Origin: Mesorhizobium sp.
GTDB lineage: Bacteria > Pseudomonadota > Alphaproteobacteria > Rhizobiales > Rhizobiaceae
Length of the DNA stretch: 64,000 bases
Assembly: GCA_004020365.1 (NCBI GenBank)
Contig: SAQR01000020.1
Coordinates: 31,255-95,254 of the forward strand
Reading direction: 5' to 3'
Part shown: in pieces, positions 48,541 through 58,039 of the stretch
Position numbering within the stretch: the first letter of the stretch is position 1
How the letters are laid out: each line of letters opens with the position of its first letter
Notes under the pieces: generated by a model
Databases searched by the model: none
What the model was told of the DNA's origin: nothing
What the model saw: only the letters and a program-made list of their open reading frames with translations
Translations under genes and position numbers: made by a program

Positions 48541-49050
48541 ATGGCAATTGATACTCTTGATAAGGTGCCGCTGCTCTATCACTTCACCGACCGGAGGAAC
48601 CTGCCGGTGATTAAAGAAATGGGAGGACTCTATCCACTCGCGCAGCTTGACCAGAAGAAGGTCAAGGTTCCGGCACCGGGCGGCAATGAATGGAGTCGTG
48701 ACGCCGACGCGTTGAAGGGAATGGGCAACTACGTCCACCTTTGCTTTCGTAGCACCCATCCGATGGAGTACGTTGCCCGGCAGGATGGGAGGATTACGGA
48801 CACGATCTTTCTGCAAATACACCCCTCGGTAATGCAGTTCACGGGTGTTCGTTTTACCAACGATGTCGCGAACAAAGCTGGCGTCGAATCGATTCCTATC
48901 GGAGAGGCTGAACCGCTAATCGATTTTGAGATACTTTACACCCGAACGGACTGGAAGGATTCGGCGATTAAGGCGCGTCTCACTCAGGCGGAGAAATACG
49001 AGGTGTTGGTTCCCCATGTCATTCTGCTGGGCTTAATAAGGAACATTTAG
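48541..49050 (+). CDS. darT1: DarT1-type DNA ADP-ribosyltransferase toxin
   Basis: 169 residues from ATG 48541 with GGAGGGGAAC as ribosome site. DarT features: LYHFTDRRNLPVIKEMGGLY at the N-terminus (NAD-binding H-F-T), GNYVHLCFRSTHPMEYVARQ, and a C-terminal EKYEVLVPHVILLGLI with the likely catalytic Glu. DarT1 enzymes modify guanosine in DNA, are toxic, and can stop phage. The antitoxin-like gene starts one base after its stop region. DarT1 rather than DarT2 is chosen from the partner. Confidence 0.75.
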   Translation: MAIDTLDKVPLLYHFTDRRNLPVIKEMGGLYPLAQLDQKKVKVPAPGGNEWSRDADALKGMGNYVHLCFRSTHPMEYVARQDGRITDTIFLQIHPSVMQFTGVRFTNDVANKAGVESIPIGEAEPLIDFEILYTRTDWKDSAIKARLTQAEKYEVLVPHVILLGLIRNI

Positions 49051-49051
49051 A

Positions 49052-49765
49052 ATGGCTGAGAGACCAGTCTTTATCCCTGCAACCGAGGACGAAGGTTACG
49101 TCAGGCGATTGGATTTCGAAATTCCGTGGGCCGGTGGCTTCGCTGAGGTTCAGAAGAAGAAGAATATACGGTCGCTGCATGAGGCCGCCAAGAAAGCCGG
49201 ATATGCGCCGCTGCTAGAAGTGTCTAGCAAGTCTGATGAAGTCGCCGGCCAGCATCTTAGCGCGTTTCACCTGCGCGTGAGGACCAGCATCGGCGAGATA
49301 CCGCTGGAGAACGCCTTTCAGGGAAGTAAGGTATTCGAGCGTGGCGGGCCGTACACCGATCTGTACGAGGTTGAACCGCGCGATGCGAAGCGCGAGCCAC
49401 GACTCCGCGAATCCGGCGCACTGGTGGGCTTCAAATTCGACGGCTTCGAGTTCCCGCTAGAACCCACGACCGTGTTCTACGATTGGCTTTATCTCAATGC
49501 CATCTTTCCTCACCGTGTATGGCTCAAAAATCGAGTGGACGGCGAAATGCGGTATGCCGGTTTCACTGACATAGAGTTCAACCCTACCAAGTCGGTCAAT
49601 TGTCAGGCGAAAACGTGCGCTCTGTTCGTAGTGCTCATGAGGGAGAACAAGCTGGAGCGCTACCTAAAAACGCCCGAGGTTTTCATTGCCGCGATGGCTG
49701 CTCATTCGCTTCGGCCGACCGAGCATCAACCTCATTTGAAGCAGGCCAGACTTAGGGTCGGCTAG
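49052..49765 (+). CDS. NADAR-type antitoxin paired with DarT1
   Basis: 237 residues. RPVFIPATEDEGYVRRLDFE at the start, VQKKKNIRSLHEAAKKAG, EVSSKSDEVAGQHLSAFHLR, ENAFQGSKVFERGGPYTDLY and GFTDIEFNPTKSVNCQAKTC fit the NADAR family that accompanies DarT1. These proteins remove ADP-ribose from guanosine. It immediately follows darT1, consistent with a two-gene toxin-antitoxin operon. The family name is from memory of those motifs. Confidence 0.68.
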   Translation: MAERPVFIPATEDEGYVRRLDFEIPWAGGFAEVQKKKNIRSLHEAAKKAGYAPLLEVSSKSDEVAGQHLSAFHLRVRTSIGEIPLENAFQGSKVFERGGPYTDLYEVEPRDAKREPRLRESGALVGFKFDGFEFPLEPTTVFYDWLYLNAIFPHRVWLKNRVDGEMRYAGFTDIEFNPTKSVNCQAKTCALFVVLMRENKLERYLKTPEVFIAAMAAHSLRPTEHQPHLKQARLRVG

Positions 49766-49975
49766 CAGGCAGTAGCGCAATTTATTCGCTAGAGCAGCAA
49801 GGTCACTGCCGAGACCGCACGCCGGGTAACCGGTATCAGTACACCTGTCTTCGGCGTGTCATGGTCGGACCCCAGCCCCTCAGAGACAGAAATCGTACGC
49901 CGCTTCCTCGTTTCTCGAAGATCGACGCGTCCTTTACAATCCCTTCGATAGCGGCGGAAGCCCATGAGTTGCCTG

Positions 49976-50281
49976 TCAGGATTGAGTGTAGCCGCGGGCT
50001 CTCATGCAATCCTTGACGAGATTGCCTTGTTCCATACCCTTGACGATACGATCCCCGACACCGTCCCCGATTGCATCTGTCATCGTTTTCGGGCGGCTAT
50101 TCGTTCCGATCGTCGCCGTCGCCATTTCCGACTGATACTTGCATTCAGTGTAGTCCTGCTGGGCAGCACTGCGCGGCGTCTCGTCCTTCACCCAGTTGCC
50201 GCCGTCGGACGTACTGCACCCGGCAGCGAAAGAAAGGCACCCTGCCAAATCGCAATTAGAATTACTTTGTTCACGAAACAC
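49976..50281 (-). CDS. Small lipoprotein, N-terminus uncertain
   Basis: 101 residues as read. Around residues 15-25 a lipobox-like stretch appears (AGCLSFAAGCSTSDGG), and the rest is a small soluble domain (YTECKYQSEMATATIG, CMRARGYTQS). A plausible signal start (GTG, VNKVILIAI) lies in another frame just upstream, so a 1-base indel near 50250 may have split signal and body. Function unknown. Region 49766-49975 holds nothing recognisable. Confidence 0.5.
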   Translation of the reverse strand: MFREQSNSNCDLAGCLSFAAGCSTSDGGNWVKDETPRSAAQQDYTECKYQSEMATATIGTNSRPKTMTDAIGDGVGDRIVKGMEQGNLVKDCMRARGYTQS

Positions 50282-50413
50282 TCCTTCCGGAAAGCAAAAG
50301 CAGCAATGGCCGAAGGATGGTCGGCCATTGCAAGGCGATAAGATCTTTCAATAGAGATGGCTGTCAGTTCGCTGCTGGAATCGGGCATGACATATCGCCC
50401 TCCCTTGCGGCGA

Positions 50414-53400
50414 TTAAAACCGAACACTGAGTTTGGCGTTGAAGCCATGCTCCTGCGCGTCCGAGGCAAGCTGACCTTTATAGGTAAGCCCGATGGTTGC
50501 CTTGTCGGTAAGGTTGACATCGATACCAGCTTCGAAGACGGCAGCGTTCTTTGCGATTGGCGTTCCCTCCACGGCGAAGGATGAGCCGCCTGTGAAGGCA
50601 AGCGCCGTTTCAGGCACCACATCGCCGAACGCATGACGCCAGCCGATACCGCCACGGGCGGTTGTATTGACGGAACCAAGCGGGAAAGCGGTCGAGGCGC
50701 GCAGCCCTATCGTGGTGAATGTCGTGTCGCTCGACCGGTCTTTTCCGGAAAGCGCAGCGGCACCGCCATGCTCTGTGAAGCCATCCGCGTTGAAGTTCAC
50801 ATAGGCTAGGTTCGCATAGGGCTCGAAAGATACGGAAGCTGTATCCAGTCGAGAGCCGAGTTCGCCGAAAGCCTGGAACGTGCCGGCATGGTAATCGGCC
50901 GAAAGGCTGTCGGAGAAGCCCGGAAACGCCACCGACCTGCCGGTCTCGATGCGGTTCCACGTATAGGCAAGGCCGGAACGGAAGCTGTGAGGGCCACGCT
51001 GCGTGCCAGCGTAGATCCCGAGGTGATAATTGTTGCCTGAGCCGGAGGAGGCGCGATCATCCACATGGATGGACGTATGGCTATAACCGGCAAGAAGCCC
51101 GAGCCGCCAGCTTTCGCCGATGGCCGCATCGCCGCCTGCAATAAAGCCTCCCGTCGAGCGGTCGAGGCGAGCAGCGTTGCCGTCTCCGTCCAAATGTCCC
51201 CAGGCGCCGAAACCGCTGCCCCAGACGGCGAAGTTTTCGCTGGTCGCGGGAGCCAGTTCCGGGCCTTCCGGTCCATATGCCATGACCGGCACGGTTGATG
51301 CGCCCACGCCTGCGAACGCTGCGCGAATGCGATCGCCGGCGGCGTCACGGACGAAATGGCTGTCTTCGACAAAGGCGCTGTGAACGGAAGCATGGATCTC
51401 GCCCGAAAGCTGATCGAATGCGTTGCGGGATCCCTGTCCCGTCAGGAAGAGGATGTTGTCGTGGATCGTGTTGCCGGAACCAAGGGCTTCCGCAGCCGCG
51501 CCCACGGATCGCTGATTGAAGGTATTGCCGACATCGGCAAAGGTGACAGAATTGCGATCGACGTCGAGATAGACGTTGGTCGGGTCATAAGCGAGTTCGA
51601 AATCGACGAAGGGCGAGTCTGTAAAGAGGCCTCCTGTCAGCCCGCCGTAGGTCCCGATCACGCCGCCAGCGGCGGTCAGAAGCGTGTAGCGGGTATCGAC
51701 TGAGAAATGCCCGGCACCTTCACGCACCAGGTTGACGCTCGCTCCCTTGTTGATGGCGGCACTGCCGGCAACGTCGATGAGATCTGAAGCCTTGCTCGGT
51801 GCGATACCCGCCAAATAGGTCGACCCGGCCTGCTGCACGAAGTCACCGTTGACGGTGAGCACTGCAACCCCCTTGCTTGGATCGAGCACGCTGCCAGGAG
51901 CGACGGTGCCGCCTGCGCCAACCGTAAGAGAGCCGACTGCACCGATACCCGTAAGGGTACCAGTAGCCGAGACGCCTACCTTCGAAACAATGCGGCCATC
52001 GACGGCGAGTATGCCTCCAAGCACCTTGGTCGGCCCGCTGTAGCTGTTTTCGCCGGACAGGATCAGCGCTCCTTCGCCGCGCTTCGTCAGGTCTCCGGCG
52101 CCCGAGATTGAATTCGACCAGATCGAGGAGTAGCCTTTGGTGTCGACGTCGAAGACGCCGGCGTAGCGGAACTCGCCCGGACCCTCGATCGCAACGCCGA
52201 GATTGAGCAGACCCTGGCCGAAGACTTGTTCATCCTCGAACCCTTTGGTGGTCGTCGTTGTCAGGAGGGTTTCAATGGTCTGGCGGGCGTTCATGTAAGG
52301 GAATGCCGACCGGATCACTGCCGCCGCGCCAGCAACATGCGGCGTTGCCATGGAAGTACCTTCCTCGTACTTATACGGGTTGTTCTTGTTCGCCCGATCC
52401 CCTTGTGGCCAGGTAGAATAAATGCCGTTCTCATCAATCGGATTATCGGGATCGGCATTAATATCGCCACCCGGAGCCGCGAGGCACCACTCTGCTGTGG
52501 CTCCGCATCTATTGCTATAGCTGGCAATCTTGCCATCCTTGCCGACAGCAACGACTGTTATCAGCGAGCCTGCCAGATCCGAGAAGTCGAGCTTCGAGAC
52601 ATCAGACCCGCTCACTATCTTGTATGTATTTGGGTTATTGAAATCGAAACCTTTGTTTGTTTGATCGTTTGTGTCGATGAACTTATAAAGATTTCCATCT
52701 TTGGTATTTTCTGGCGTTATTAACGGCAACGTGCCGATGCCGCTGGGAATCGCCGAAGCAGCGCCGGGTTGGTCGTCGGTACTGGCATCATTACCGGCGG
52801 CGAAGACGAGCACGATGTCCGCCTTAGCCGCCTTCTTCAACGTATTGTAGGTATCGACGAGATTGCTCGGATCATCATAGATGGCCTGATAGTCGAGAAT
52901 CTCATAGTTTTTATTATCGATGGCATATCCCTTGCCATCGAGTTTCAGTTGGCCGTTCTCGTCCTTGAGATACCGCCCCAGCAACAGGCCTGGCCCGTAG
53001 CTCCCATTGAGCACGCCAGCTCCCGCACCAATCGCGTATTCGATCGCTTCATTGGTCGGGTCCATCTCGGGATCATCTGGGTCGCCGATATCCACTGCTC
53101 GAAGGGGCAATACTGTCGATTCATAGGCCACGCCCTGCATGCCCGTGCCGTCGCGCGCGGCGCCGATTATCCCCGCCACATGGGTCCCGTGTCCGTCAGG
53201 CACACCGTCTTTGTCGACAGAATGGCTGACGTCAGCCAAGCGTTTATCCGTCCCGAAGTTGTGCAGCGCCTTCGAAATGCGCGCCACGAATTCGGGATGG
53301 TTGATATCCAGTCCTGTATCCACAATCGCAACGACGACGCCCTTGCCCGTATAGCCTTTAAGGTAGGCGGGCAGGGCGTTGATCATACTCAGGCCCCAAT

Positions 53401-53527
53401 TTCTGGAATATTCGGCATCTGCCACCGGCGCAGGCGACGCGACTGATTCCTGGGCCAAGGACAGATTTGGTGCGAAGAGCGCCGTTGTTGCTAAAAACAA
53501 TTTGATCGTTCTGAAGCGCGTTGGCAT
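50414..53527 (-). CDS. Autotransporter serine protease (subtilase, type V secretion)
   Basis: 1037 residues. Signal peptide about 1-25 (LFLATTALFAPNLSLAQ). The S8 peptidase domain runs to about 430, with catalytic D70 (VAIVDTGLD), H113 (DGHGTHVAG) and S392 (GTSMATPHVAG). A passenger beta-helix follows from about 460 (GGILAVDGRIVSKVGVSATG TLTGIGAVG), then a 12-strand beta-barrel for the last 280 residues, ending KLSVRF. Translocates itself across the outer membrane and cleaves extracellular proteins. It lies downstream of the nifA gene on the same strand with a 400-base gap. No NifA-type site is seen in 53528-53925. Confidence 0.93.
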   Translation of the reverse strand: MPTRFRTIKLFLATTALFAPNLSLAQESVASPAPVADAEYSRNWGLSMINALPAYLKGYTGKGVVVAIVDTGLDINHPEFVARISKALHNFGTDKRLADVSHSVDKDGVPDGHGTHVAGIIGAARDGTGMQGVAYESTVLPLRAVDIGDPDDPEMDPTNEAIEYAIGAGAGVLNGSYGPGLLLGRYLKDENGQLKLDGKGYAIDNKNYEILDYQAIYDDPSNLVDTYNTLKKAAKADIVLVFAAGNDASTDDQPGAASAIPSGIGTLPLITPENTKDGNLYKFIDTNDQTNKGFDFNNPNTYKIVSGSDVSKLDFSDLAGSLITVVAVGKDGKIASYSNRCGATAEWCLAAPGGDINADPDNPIDENGIYSTWPQGDRANKNNPYKYEEGTSMATPHVAGAAAVIRSAFPYMNARQTIETLLTTTTTKGFEDEQVFGQGLLNLGVAIEGPGEFRYAGVFDVDTKGYSSIWSNSISGAGDLTKRGEGALILSGENSYSGPTKVLGGILAVDGRIVSKVGVSATGTLTGIGAVGSLTVGAGGTVAPGSVLDPSKGVAVLTVNGDFVQQAGSTYLAGIAPSKASDLIDVAGSAAINKGASVNLVREGAGHFSVDTRYTLLTAAGGVIGTYGGLTGGLFTDSPFVDFELAYDPTNVYLDVDRNSVTFADVGNTFNQRSVGAAAEALGSGNTIHDNILFLTGQGSRNAFDQLSGEIHASVHSAFVEDSHFVRDAAGDRIRAAFAGVGASTVPVMAYGPEGPELAPATSENFAVWGSGFGAWGHLDGDGNAARLDRSTGGFIAGGDAAIGESWRLGLLAGYSHTSIHVDDRASSGSGNNYHLGIYAGTQRGPHSFRSGLAYTWNRIETGRSVAFPGFSDSLSADYHAGTFQAFGELGSRLDTASVSFEPYANLAYVNFNADGFTEHGGAAALSGKDRSSDTTFTTIGLRASTAFPLGSVNTTARGGIGWRHAFGDVVPETALAFTGGSSFAVEGTPIAKNAAVFEAGIDVNLTDKATIGLTYKGQLASDAQEHGFNAKLSVRF

Positions 53528-53925
53528 GCTTAATCCCTATTCCCAAAACTACTTATTTCTTTCAGATCAGATTGGCGCGATATCGAGCGGCAAGCGATCA
53601 GCTTATGTATCGACCAGGTCCCGCCAGCGGAGATCTGCGCGTCGCCTCTACGCATGCTGGCGTGTCACCAATGATACATCGATTATTTCTGGATTTCAGG
53701 CACGTCGGATTGGATTTGCCCTTGCGGTGTAGAGCGAAGTTACTAGCCATAGGATTCCTCCTTCTTAGTTTTGTCAGCCGCAGAGCCCCAGTACGACTGG
53801 TGGTAGAAAGCACACGGCCGGAATCTTGGCAGCGCTGTTCACACCCACGTTCGTAAGGTGGCCGATGGGCTCGGCGCCAGAGCACCAATGCTTGACCTGC
53901 TCCAGCTCTTGCTCGGCGGGTTGTT
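53528..53925. other. Intergenic region, nothing recognised
   Basis: About 400 bases between the autotransporter gene and nifA, AT-richer than the flanks near 53640-53760. No gene or sigma54 element is supported. Confidence 0.45.
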
Positions 53926-54984
53926 TCAGAGACGCTTGATCTCGATGCCGTGTTTTCTCAGCACGTAGCCGATCTGGCGCGGGGTCAAACCGAGCAGGCG
54001 CGCCGCCTTTGCCTGCACCCAGCCACACTTTTCCATGGCGGCAATGACCGTATCGGCATCGGGCACCCTACCACGAGTCGTGGCAGGGCCTATCGGCGCT
54101 TGCCCGTCGCCGACGGGCGGGGCGGCACGGGCGGCGGAAGGCTCGATCGTAGTCGAGTTCTCTGACGTCGGCGGTCCGTTCTTCCACAGCGCCGCGGCCA
54201 AGCACTCACCCACGCAACAGGCAAAGTCAGTTCTGAGGATTGATGGACCCGTCGCCAGAACTGCCGTCCGTTGAACGCAGTTTTCGAGCTCTCGGATGTT
54301 GCCTGGAAATTCGCAATTCATTAGCACCTCAATCGCTTCGGGAGCGAAGGTCAGCGTGTGATCATTCTCAGTATTGAAATTCTTGAGAAACTGAGCGGCC
54401 AAGAGCGGAATATCACCTCGCCTTTCGCGCAATGCCGGCACGCGTAAAGTGACGACGCTGATGCGGTAATAGAGGTCTTGCCGGAACTCCTTGCGTTGAA
54501 CTGCCTTTTCCAAGTCCCTGTTGGTTGCGGCAATCACGCGAACATCGACTTTAATGGTGTGGTTGCTGCCGACACGCTCAAACTCCTGCTCCTGCAGGAC
54601 ACGCAGCAGCTTAGCCTGGAACGAGCCCGATATTTCGCCAATCTCGTCCAGAAACAATGTGCCTTTGTCGGCAGCCTCAAAGCGCCCCTTGCGCAAATTG
54701 ATCGCGTCGGTGAAGGAACCCTTCTCATGACCGAACAAGTCAGATTCCAGAAGCGTCTCGGTGAGCGCCGCGCAATTGACCTTGATGAAGGGCTGCTTGG
54801 CGCGAGGCGAGAGTTCGTGAATGGCTTTGGCAACCAGCTCCTTGCCGGTTCCGGATTCACCTCGCAACATGACCGTAGTCTTCGCCTTGGCCACCTTGAC
54901 AAGGTGCTCACGCAGCTTGCGCAGCGCCAGACTATCGCCAAGCATCTCCTTGCTGATCTTTTTACGCTCCATTTGGCAGCCCAT
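53926..54984 (-). CDS. nifA: NifA transcriptional activator lacking the GAF domain
   Basis: 352 residues: AAA+ domain from residue 15 (Walker A GESGTGKE at 42-49, Walker B GTLFLDEIGE), linker and C-terminal helix-turn-helix (GWVQAKAARLLGLTPRQIGY VLRKHGI). The cysteine pattern C-x11-C-x19-C-x4-C is complete, from C in LMNCEFPG to GECL, marking an oxygen-sensitive rhizobial NifA. The N-terminal GAF domain is absent; an in-frame stop lies 20 codons upstream. The sigma54-contact loop reads GSFTDA (89-94) instead of GAFTGA. The start could be M1 or M5 (MERKKISKEM). Confidence 0.93.
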   Translation of the reverse strand: MGCQMERKKISKEMLGDSLALRKLREHLVKVAKAKTTVMLRGESGTGKELVAKAIHELSPRAKQPFIKVNCAALTETLLESDLFGHEKGSFTDAINLRKGRFEAADKGTLFLDEIGEISGSFQAKLLRVLQEQEFERVGSNHTIKVDVRVIAATNRDLEKAVQRKEFRQDLYYRISVVTLRVPALRERRGDIPLLAAQFLKNFNTENDHTLTFAPEAIEVLMNCEFPGNIRELENCVQRTAVLATGPSILRTDFACCVGECLAAALWKNGPPTSENSTTIEPSAARAAPPVGDGQAPIGPATTRGRVPDADTVIAAMEKCGWVQAKAARLLGLTPRQIGYVLRKHGIEIKRL

Positions 54985-55324
54985 CCCACTCCGCCACCCG
55001 CCGGTGGAACTGCACTTGACGGTGAGCTGTGTTGTTTTTCGTCATTATCATTCTCGATCTCACCTTTGTGCCTCGAAATTTCCGGCGCGCGGACGCCCTC
55101 GGCAAATGGCAATGGCGCCTGAGCATCGTTGTCTTTCACCAGGACGAGCGTCTTCTCCTCCGTGCGGGCGCCCGCAATATGCGCGCTTGTTTGCGCAGGC
55201 CTTTACTCGACCGGTCGCCGTTCTGTCCGGCTTCTGCCGCACCGCAGCCTGCAAACCCATCCTTGACAAGAAAGGAGGGGAGTCAATCGAGCTCTCCTTG
55301 CATTCGTGCAAGGAAAATTGTCAG
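54985..55324 (-). other. Region upstream of nifA with a trace of its lost N-terminal part
   Basis: In another frame the minus strand reads RTEEKTLVLVKDNDAQAPLP FAEGVRAPEISRHK and a Pro/Gly-rich linker up to the nifA start. This looks like the segment between GAF and AAA+ domains, now out of frame. No full GAF domain can be assembled from this stretch. Confidence 0.45.
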
Positions 55325-55344
55325 TTTGATAGAATTCTATCAAA
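55325..55344. promoter_or_regulatory. Perfect 20-base palindrome upstream of nifA
   Basis: TTTGATAGAATTCTATCAAA is its own reverse complement. It lies 340 bases before the nifA start and about 390 bases after the nodE stop. It contains TTGAT-N8-ATCAA, which is not the TTGAT-N4-ATCAA of FixK/FNR. Likely an operator for a dimeric regulator. 55345-55737 has no other feature. Confidence 0.6.
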
Positions 55345-55737
55345 ACGGCAGAAACGCTCCGCCCCCAATTTGGCTGTACCTGCGGCGTTCAGCGTACGTG
55401 ACGACATGTGCGGACTTGTCCCAATTGCCATCCGAGTTGTGCGGGAAACAGTAGCCGCTGCGCTGTTCGCTTCAACCGCGTGATGCCGCTGACAGTAGAG
55501 GCGGCGGCTCGTCGAGCGAGGCTTCATTGTTCGGCTACTAAAGCGGCTGTGCTTTGGTGGGAGTTGGTTTCGCCCAAGTTCTGGGCCTGAGGGCGTCGGC
55601 CCGTTTCGCCGCACAGGCTCCTTCCACATCGTCGAGCCGAGAAAGAGGGGCCACACAGCTCCCCCTGTTTCACAATGCCCCGCCCCTCAGCAGCTAGATA
55701 CGACAGGTGACCTCAAATGATGCGTCTTGCATGGCTT

Positions 55738-56946
55738 CTACACCTGCCTGAATGCCAGAACTGCGTTCGTACCGCCCATGGCGAAGGCGTTGCTCATGGC
55801 GACGCGCACCTTGCGCTCGCGCGGCACATTGGGTGTGATGTCGAGGTCGCAAGCGGGATCTGGCTCGCGATAGTTGGCGGTCGGCGGCACGACGTCCTCT
55901 TGGATTGCCATCACGCAGGCGATCATTTCAAGCGCGCTCGCTGCGCCGAGGCAATGCGCGTGCGTGGACTTGGTGGAAGAGATGGACATCGAATAAGCGT
56001 GGTTTCCAAACACACGCTTGATCGCCGCCGTTTCAGTCTGATCATTGCTCTTGGTACCGGTGCCGTGCGCGTTGAGGTAGTCGACGTCCTCGGCATTCAG
56101 CCCGGCATCGGCAAGGCAGGCGCGCATCGCCGACGCTGGCCCCTCGACAGATGGCGCGGCGATGTGGAAGGCATCGGCGGAAAGGCCGACGCCGGCGATC
56201 TCGGCAAGGATTGTGGCACCACGCGCCCTGGCATGCTCGTAGCTTTCCAGCACGGCCATGCCAGCACCCTCGCCCAGCACCAGGCCCTTCCTATCGGCGG
56301 AGAAGGGCCGGCAGGTATCGGGTGAAAGCACGCGCATTGCTTCCCATGCTTTCAGCACGCCCCATGCGAAGGGTGCGTCGCTGCCTCCGGAAACCATTAC
56401 GTCGGCCCGGCCCAGCTTGATCTGATCCACCGCCGAGGCGATCGCATGGTTGGCCGAGGCACATGCGGAGGTCACCCCGAACACCGGCCCGCGCAAGCCG
56501 AGGCGCAAGCTCACCTGGCCGGCGGCGGCGCTTGGCATCGTTTTGGGTACAGCGAGGATGCCAACTCGCCTCGCGCCGTCCAAAAGGAGGGCCCGGTAAG
56601 TTTCCTCCATTACATCCCAGCCCAAGCCGCCGACGCCCACTGTAGCGCCGAAGCGATGGGCATTCCCTTCGTCGCAGGAAAGTCCGGCCTGCCGCATGGC
56701 TTCGCGCGCCGCAAGCACGGCGAGCAAGCTGAAGCGGGCCATGGAGACGAGCTGCTTGCGATCGATGTCGTGCTCGGGCAGCGCCTTGATCTCAGCGCCG
56801 GTCATGCCCTCCAGGTCATGAAGCTCGGAATTGGCGAGCGGGCCGATGGCGGAGCGGCCTTCGCGCATCTCTTTCCACATAGAGGCGGCGTCGGTGCCCA
56901 GTCCGCACAGGCCGCCCACTCCGGTGATAACGACGCGCCTGTCCAT
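55738..56946 (-). CDS. nodE: NodE, beta-ketoacyl synthase for Nod-factor acyl chain
   Basis: 402 residues, FabF-like ketosynthase. The active-site cysteine is in [15 protein letters not shown], with histidines in [14 protein letters not shown] and [14 protein letters not shown]. NodE with NodF makes the polyunsaturated fatty acid placed on Nod factor, a host-range determinant in symbionts of galegoid legumes. It starts directly after the nodF stop (TGA then ATG). Confidence 0.95.
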   Translation of the reverse strand: MDRRVVITGVGGLCGLGTDAASMWKEMREGRSAIGPLANSELHDLEGMTGAEIKALPEHDIDRKQLVSMARFSLLAVLAAREAMRQAGLSCDEGNAHRFGATVGVGGLGWDVMEETYRALLLDGARRVGILAVPKTMPSAAAGQVSLRLGLRGPVFGVTSACASANHAIASAVDQIKLGRADVMVSGGSDAPFAWGVLKAWEAMRVLSPDTCRPFSADRKGLVLGEGAGMAVLESYEHARARGATILAEIAGVGLSADAFHIAAPSVEGPASAMRACLADAGLNAEDVDYLNAHGTGTKSNDQTETAAIKRVFGNHAYSMSISSTKSTHAHCLGAASALEMIACVMAIQEDVVPPTANYREPDPACDLDITPNVPRERKVRVAMSNAFAMGGTNAVLAFRQV

Positions 56947-57228
56947 TCAAGCCTCCTTCGCAAGCAAGCCGCGGACGGCGTCCACGACGTCGCCGACATT
57001 CTTGAGATTGGACCAGGCATCGGCCGTGTTCATATCGATCTTGATGCCGTAGGCCTGTTCCACATCCCAGAGGACGTCCGCCAAACCCAGCGAATCGAAC
57101 CCGAGCGCGTCCAGTTCCGTGGCGATTGTTATCTCGCCGACGAATGACGCAGGCATTCCCTCACCGCTCTCCGACTCGGCGCGTTTCTTGATCAGGGCAA
57201 TGACGTCCGTTGCGAATTGATCGGCCAT
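56947..57228 (-). CDS. nodF: NodF, specialised acyl carrier protein
   Basis: 93 residues from ATG 57228. The phosphopantetheine serine is in [20 protein letters not shown]. NodF carries the growing unsaturated acyl chain for NodE and NodA. Its frame extends upstream to 57330 without family features. A nod box lies about 390 bases upstream. Confidence 0.94.
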   Translation of the reverse strand: MADQFATDVIALIKKRAESESGEGMPASFVGEITIATELDALGFDSLGLADVLWDVEQAYGIKIDMNTADAWSNLKNVGDVVDAVRGLLAKEA

Positions 57229-57619
57229 TCTGTTTCCTGTCTTTCTTTCCCGCGTTTCGACCTGGACGCGGCTCAGTTCCTGAGGCGCGCCGCCTCGCGA
57301 AAATAGCCACCACGCTTGTGCGACTGACAAAGCCCAATGCTCATAAAGCCGGATCAGGTCCGGCCGGTGTGTGGCGTAGGTGCAGTATGACGATGTGAGC
57401 CGCTACACCGTGCGCGTCTCCCAGTCTGTCCATAGGCTCGGAAGAAGTCGGACAGTTTGACATGGCCGGTCAGTTGCAACTCCCTTTCCCAACACTCCAC
57501 TGCCCGGTAGAGCGCATGAAAAATCTCCTTTCGGGCGGTTTCTTAAGACGCTCGCCACGCCATGAGGCAGTGGGGCATCGGTGTCCGTCAGGTGCTTCTG
57601 CCCATGCAGGATTCCACAA

Positions 57620-57667
57620 CATTGATGAAATCGTTTGTTTCGATGAAAGGCATCCACACTTTGGATA
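57620..57667 (-). promoter_or_regulatory. nod box (NodD-binding site) for nodFE
   Basis: On the minus strand TATCCAAAGTGTGGATG, then ATCGAAACAAACGATTTC and ATCAATG follow the nod-box order YATCCAY...GATG...ATCnAAACAATCRATTTTACCAATC with few mismatches. The leader to nodF is about 390 bases and has no gene. Confidence 0.83.
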
Positions 57668-58039
57668 GTTGACCACGCGTTTCAAAGGTCGTGAACTACA
57701 TCTCGTCGTTGTGCTCGACGCACTTCCGACAAGTAACCTCACGGGCGCGGCATGCAGGATGAGCCCAGCCGGTCATGAGTGCGGCCTTGCCGGGTCGGGC
57801 AATAGGCAGTCATGCCCTTCCTTCTGGTCAAGCACTCCGAAAAACATTTCCCCCATAAATGCTAGATCTTCCGTTGCCTTTTCGCGTCACAGGCCGTCAA
57901 ACGCCCGGCCGTTCACAACAGTGATCCGGCAAGTGTTTGGCTGCGCGAGACGATGCTGCAGGGAGTCGTCCTGCATGGCACTTCGCTATGATGCTGCGGT
58001 GCCGTCTAACGGCGCCTCGTGTTTGAACACACTGAACGG

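Noticed and set aside
55325-55344. FixK/FNR box reading of the palindrome
   Set aside because: The half-sites TTGAT and ATCAA are separated by 8 bases, not the 4 needed by FNR-type regulators.
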